Origin: Paludibacter sp. UBA5753
Lineage (GTDB): Bacteria > Bacteroidota > Bacteroidia > Bacteroidales > Paludibacteraceae
Length of the DNA stretch: 56,944 nucleotides
Assembly (NCBI GenBank): GCA_002427615.1
Contig: DIFH01000130.1
Location: 1-56,944 of the forward strand
Direction of reading: 5' to 3'
The position numbers and the translations under genes were made by a program. Of the stretch, positions 53,485 to 56,944 are shown piece after piece (within the stretch, counting starts at the first letter, position 1; the number at the start of each line of letters is the position of its first letter). The notes beneath the pieces are model-generated. The model did no database searches and was not told the origin of the DNA. It saw nothing but the letters and a program-made list of their open reading frames with translations.

Positions 53485-55602
53485 TTAAAGTAATTCTACA
53501 TGCCCTTTCGCTTCGGCAACCACTTCTTTAGCGATTGATGTCGAAACTTCGGCATAATGATCGAATTCCATTGAAGAAGTTGCACGACCCGAAGTGATAG
53601 TACGTAAAGCTGTTACATAACCGAAGGTTTCAGCCAACGGCACTTTTGCTTTAACGATACGTGCGCCTGTACGGCTCGATTCCATTCCTTCAACCTGTCC
53701 TCGGCGTTTATTCAAGTCGCCGATTACATCGCCCATGTTTTCTTCAGGGGTAACCACTTCCATTTTCATGATAGGTTCCAAAAGAACAGGTTTTGCTTTG
53801 GCACAAGCATTTTTATAAGCCATTTGAGCGCAGATTTCGAACGATAACTGATCCGAATCGACTGCATGATACGATCCATCAATTACGGTTACTTTCAATT
53901 TATCCATTGGGAAACCGGCCAATACACCATTTTTCATGGCAACCTGGAAACCTTTTTGAATAGAAGGAATAAATTCTTTAGGAATATTCCCGCCTTTAAC
54001 CACATCAACAAATTGCAAAGTTCCTTCAAAATCTTTATCGGCAGGTTCAACGCGAACAATCATGTCGGCAAATTTACCGCGACCACCCGATTGTTTCTTG
54101 TACACTTCGCGCAATTCAACAGGTTTTGTAATGGCTTCCTTGTAAGATACCTGAGGACGACCCTGATTACATTCCACTTTAAACTCGCGTTTCAAACGGT
54201 CGATAATGATTTCGAGGTGAAGCTCACCCATACCACTAATGATGGTCTGTCCTGATTGTTCCTGAGTGTGTACGGTAAAGGTTGGATCTTCTTCGGCTAA
54301 TTTAGCCAATCCCATACTCAATTTATCGAGGTCTTTCTGCGTTTTAGGCTCAATTGAAATTCCAATAACCGGCGCAGGAAAATCCATGGATTCCAATACG
54401 ATAGGATGTGCTTCATCACACAAAGTATCGCCTGTACGAATATCTTTAAATCCAACTCCGGCGCCAATATCACCGGCTGAAATCAACTCAACGGGATTTT
54501 GTTTGTTAGAGTGCATTTGGAAAATACGTGAAATACGCTCTTTCTTTTCAGAGCGTGAGTTATAAACGTACGATCCGGCAGGAAGTTGACCTGAATATAC
54601 ACGGAAGAAACAAAGACGACCTACATAAGGATCGGTAGCAATCTTAAATGCCAAAGCACATAATGGTTCTTTTGCATCCGGATGTCGAACTACATCCTTA
54701 TCCTGGAAACGTGGGTCTTTACCTATGATTTCAGGCGTATCCAAAGGACTTGGCAGGTAAGCGCAAACAGCATCAAGCATGGTTTGTACTCCTTTATTTT
54801 TAAATGCCGACCCACAAATCATCGGATTGATTTCCATTGAAAGTGTAGCTTTGCGGATAGCCGCTTTAATTTCGTCAACAGTAATAGTTGAAGGATCGTC
54901 AAAGTATTTTTGCATCAAAACATCATCGTATTCGGCAACAATTTCGAGCATTTTATCTCTCCATTCTTCAGCCTCAGCCAAAAGATCAGCAGGGATTTCT
55001 TCCACATCGTATTGTGCGCCCATTGTTTCATCGTGCCAAAGAATGGCTTTCATTTGCACTAAATCGATCACCCCTTTGAATTTTTCTTCGGCTCCGATTG
55101 GAATCTGAATAGGACAGGGTTTAGCGCCCAATACATCTTTTACCTGACGAACTACTTCGAAAAAATCGGCGCCCGAACGGTCCATTTTATTTACAAATCC
55201 GATACGAGGCACATTATATTTATCAGCCTGACGCCAAACTGTTTCCGATTGAGGTTCAACACCGCCCACCGCACAGAAAGTAGCCACAGCGCCATCAAGA
55301 ATACGCAACGAACGCTCCACTTCGACCGTAAAGTCAACGTGCCCCGGAGTGTCAATCAAGTTGATCTTGTATTTTTCACCCTGATAGTCCCACGAAGTAG
55401 TGGTAGCGGCCGAAGTAATGGTAATGCCACGCTCCTGCTCTTGTTCCATCCAATCCATGGTAGCAGCGCCATCGTGCACTTCGCCGATTTTGTGAGTTAA
55501 ACCGGTGTAGAACAGGATACGTTCGGAAGTAGTTGTTTTTCCGGCGTCGATATGCGCCATGATTCCGATATTTCTGTTATAACTTAAATCTCCTTTAGCC
55601 AT
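53485..55602 (-). CDS. fusA: Elongation factor G
   Basis: Translocase GTPase, 705 aa. G1 AHIDAGKTTTSER, G2/G3 RGITITSAA and DTPGHVDFT, and G4 NKMDRSG are intact, followed by domains II-V (the GQTIISGMGELHLEIIIDRL segment and the end DHYAEV). It lies between rpsG and rpsJ. No tuf gene is next to it, unlike the E. coli str operon. Confidence 0.98.
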   Translation of the reverse strand: MAKGDLSYNRNIGIMAHIDAGKTTTSERILFYTGLTHKIGEVHDGAATMDWMEQEQERGITITSAATTTSWDYQGEKYKINLIDTPGHVDFTVEVERSLRILDGAVATFCAVGGVEPQSETVWRQADKYNVPRIGFVNKMDRSGADFFEVVRQVKDVLGAKPCPIQIPIGAEEKFKGVIDLVQMKAILWHDETMGAQYDVEEIPADLLAEAEEWRDKMLEIVAEYDDVLMQKYFDDPSTITVDEIKAAIRKATLSMEINPMICGSAFKNKGVQTMLDAVCAYLPSPLDTPEIIGKDPRFQDKDVVRHPDAKEPLCALAFKIATDPYVGRLCFFRVYSGQLPAGSYVYNSRSEKKERISRIFQMHSNKQNPVELISAGDIGAGVGFKDIRTGDTLCDEAHPIVLESMDFPAPVIGISIEPKTQKDLDKLSMGLAKLAEEDPTFTVHTQEQSGQTIISGMGELHLEIIIDRLKREFKVECNQGRPQVSYKEAITKPVELREVYKKQSGGRGKFADMIVRVEPADKDFEGTLQFVDVVKGGNIPKEFIPSIQKGFQVAMKNGVLAGFPMDKLKVTVIDGSYHAVDSDQLSFEICAQMAYKNACAKAKPVLLEPIMKMEVVTPEENMGDVIGDLNKRRGQVEGMESSRTGARIVKAKVPLAETFGYVTALRTITSGRATSSMEFDHYAEVSTSIAKEVVAEAKGHVELL

Positions 55603-55644
55603 TTGTTAACTATTGAATTTCTTTTTTATAAATATATTTTGCAA

Positions 55645-56121
55645 TTAAAATCTGAAGTGAGCAAATGCGCGGTTAGCTTCAGCCATGCGGTGCATATCTT
55701 CCTTGCGTTTGAATGCGCCACCCTGGTTGTTAAATGCGTCAACAATTTCGGCAGCCAATTTATCGGCCATCGAACGTCCCCCACGTTTGCGTGAGTATAA
55801 TATAAGATTTTTCATTGAAATTGATTCCTTGCGATCAGCACGAATCTCGGTAGGAACCTGGAATGTAGCGCCACCCACACGACGCGATTTTACTTCAACC
55901 AGCGGAGTGATATTTTCGAGGGCTTTTTTCCAGATATCGAGTGGAGTTTTTTCTTCGTTCGGAAGTTTATTTTTCACAACTTCGAGCGATGAATAGAAAA
56001 TGTCGAAGGCAGTAGATTTTTTGCCATCATACATCAAGTGGTTTACAAATTTTGTAACCATCGACTCATTGAAAACGGGATCAGGAAGGATCAACCGTTT
56101 TTTTGGTTTCGATTTTCTCAT
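55645..56121 (-). CDS. rpsG: 30S ribosomal protein S7
   Basis: Head-assembly initiator, 158 aa. RKSKPKKRLILPDPVFNESMVTKFVNHLMYDGKKSTA and RRVGGATFQVPTEIRADRKESISMKNLI are standard. It lies between rpsL and fusA in the str operon. Confidence 0.98.
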   Translation of the reverse strand: MRKSKPKKRLILPDPVFNESMVTKFVNHLMYDGKKSTAFDIFYSSLEVVKNKLPNEEKTPLDIWKKALENITPLVEVKSRRVGGATFQVPTEIRADRKESISMKNLILYSRKRGGRSMADKLAAEIVDAFNNQGGAFKRKEDMHRMAEANRAFAHFRF

Positions 56122-56297
56122 TTTTTAATAAAATTTCCGTTTTTGTTTTTGTTGGTTGCTTTAGTTTGCTTCAACGATTCCTCCGAATCATTTACTCAAC
56201 CGTTCATCTGCTACCTTGAAAACTCAAACAAGTGTTTAAACTTGATTTTGTTAGTTTCTTTTGTTTAGAAAAGAATTCTTTTAATAGAACTCAAAGC

Positions 56298-56720
56298 TTA
56301 TTTCTTTTTGCCGCCTTTTGCGGGTGCACCTTTTGCGGCTACAGCTCCTGCTTTAGGACGTTTTGCTCCGTATTTTGAACGACGTTGTGTACGTCCGTTT
56401 ACTCCTGCTGTATCGAGCGTTCCACGAACCACGTGATAACGTACTCCCGGAAGGTCTTTTACACGACCGCCACGAACCATTACGATAGAGTGTTCCTGCA
56501 AGTTGTGTCCTTCACCCGGAATGTAAGCATTCACTTCTTTTTGGTTAGTTAAACGCACACGAGCTACTTTACGCATTGCCGAGTTCGGTTTTTTTGGAGT
56601 GGTAGTGTACACACGAACACAAACACCACGACGTTGAGGACATGAATCCAAAGCGGGCGATTTGCTTTTGTCAATGAGTTCTGCTCTTCCTTTTCTAACT
56701 AATTGTTGAATTGTAGGCAT
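56298..56720 (-). CDS. rpsL: 30S ribosomal protein S12
   Basis: Decoding-centre protein, 140 aa. The conserved loops TTPKKPNSAMRKVARVRLTN and GGRVKDLPGVRYHVVRGTLDTAGV are wild-type at the lysines linked to streptomycin resistance. The tail KAGAVAAKGAPAKGGKKK is an Ala/Lys/Gly extension. It is the first gene of the ribosomal run and lies after a good promoter. Confidence 0.98.
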   Translation of the reverse strand: MPTIQQLVRKGRAELIDKSKSPALDSCPQRRGVCVRVYTTTPKKPNSAMRKVARVRLTNQKEVNAYIPGEGHNLQEHSIVMVRGGRVKDLPGVRYHVVRGTLDTAGVNGRTQRRSKYGAKRPKAGAVAAKGAPAKGGKKK

Positions 56721-56788
56721 TTTACTTTGTTTTTATAACTTTAACTACTTAATTTCCTGTCCAAATGGTTTTTGTCCAAAATGGGTTG

Positions 56789-56819
56789 CAAAGGTAAGAA
56801 TAATTTTTTGATTTACAAT
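56789..56819 (-). promoter_or_regulatory. Promoter of the ribosomal protein run
   Basis: On the minus strand a perfect -7 box TACCTTTG (56789-56796) is separated by exactly 19 nt from ATTG (56816-56819), a near-match to the -33 TTTG element. It lies 69 nt before the rpsL start. This is the clearest vegetative promoter in the window. Confidence 0.7.
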
Positions 56820-56853
56820 AGGTGATTTGTAAAAAAATATTTTTCACGTATAT

Positions 56854-56888
56854 TTAGGGTCTGCTGAAAAAGTATAATATGTCTGATA
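56854..56888. repeat. Right copy of a window-end inverted repeat
   Basis: TTAGGGTCTGCTGAAAAAGT and following bases match the inverted first 35 bases of the window (32/35). The remaining 56 bases to the end show no gene; they may be inside the element whose end this is. Confidence 0.75.
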
Positions 56889-56944
56889 AATAGTAATTTA
56901 TAGTAATTTTTTTAGATGTAAATGCAAGGTTTTTGAATATAACT

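Overview
The window is a piece of a Bacteroidota chromosome, most likely order Bacteroidales. Pointers to this are the 11-subunit Nuo complex with fused NuoCD and no NuoEFG, TANNTTTG-type -7 promoter boxes instead of TATAAT, a FecI/FecR/TonB-receptor surface-signalling set, type IX-like C-terminal sorting tails, zinc-free forms of L36 and S14, and many intergenic palindromic repeats of the kind seen in this phylum. A Paludibacter-like species would fit, but the genus cannot be fixed from sequence reading alone. Almost all genes lie on the minus strand. The two ends of the window carry a 35-nt inverted repeat (32/35 identical), so this may be a whole contig broken at a repeat.

Layout. (1) 36-10432: nuoA-B-CD-H-I-J-K-L-M-N, an ion-pumping complex I without the NADH-oxidising module. 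(2) 10740-11618: remnant of an IS66-type element. (3) 11657-18496: a six-gene unit running pqqD-like, ATP-grasp ligase, PLP-dependent decarboxylase, urea-transporter/M23-peptidase fusion, outer-membrane barrel with TPR, TPR protein. (4) 18674-24714: a DUF2202 ferritin-like lipoprotein, a leucine-rich-repeat secreted protein, a LytTR response regulator with its LytS-type kinase, and a lipoprotein of unknown function. (5) 25069-29110: an amino-acid permease, an orphan membrane protein flanked by inverted MITE-like repeats, and a ParE/RelE-type toxin-antitoxin pair in a repeat-rich stretch. (6) 29519-37466: an ECF sigma factor, FecR anti-sigma factor, TonB receptor with STN domain, a lipoprotein and a Big2-domain secreted protein. 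(7) 38065-56720: the str, S10, spc and alpha ribosomal operons fused in one run, from rpsL to rplQ, with secY, map, infA, rpoA and fusA.

The part most likely to be undescribed is regions 3 and 4. The PqqD-like protein (a RiPP recognition element fold), an ATP-grasp amide-bond ligase and a fold-III PLP decarboxylase next to an envelope permease/peptidase fusion and outer-membrane partners do not match a pathway I can name. Three separate transcription units in this region (pqqD-like operon, DUF2202 gene, unknown lipoprotein) share a direct repeat with 21-nt spacing just upstream of a perfect -7 box. This is the architecture expected of LytTR-family binding sites, and a LytTR regulator with a methionine-rich sensor kinase is encoded between them. 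I infer one regulon covering about 13 kb.

The window is also rich in small repeats: at least five inverted doublets of a C-rich palindrome sitting between genes (several directly next to stop codons, one single copy read into the nuoI reading frame), two MITE-like families, and heptamer/octamer tandem repeats between nuoCD and nuoH.
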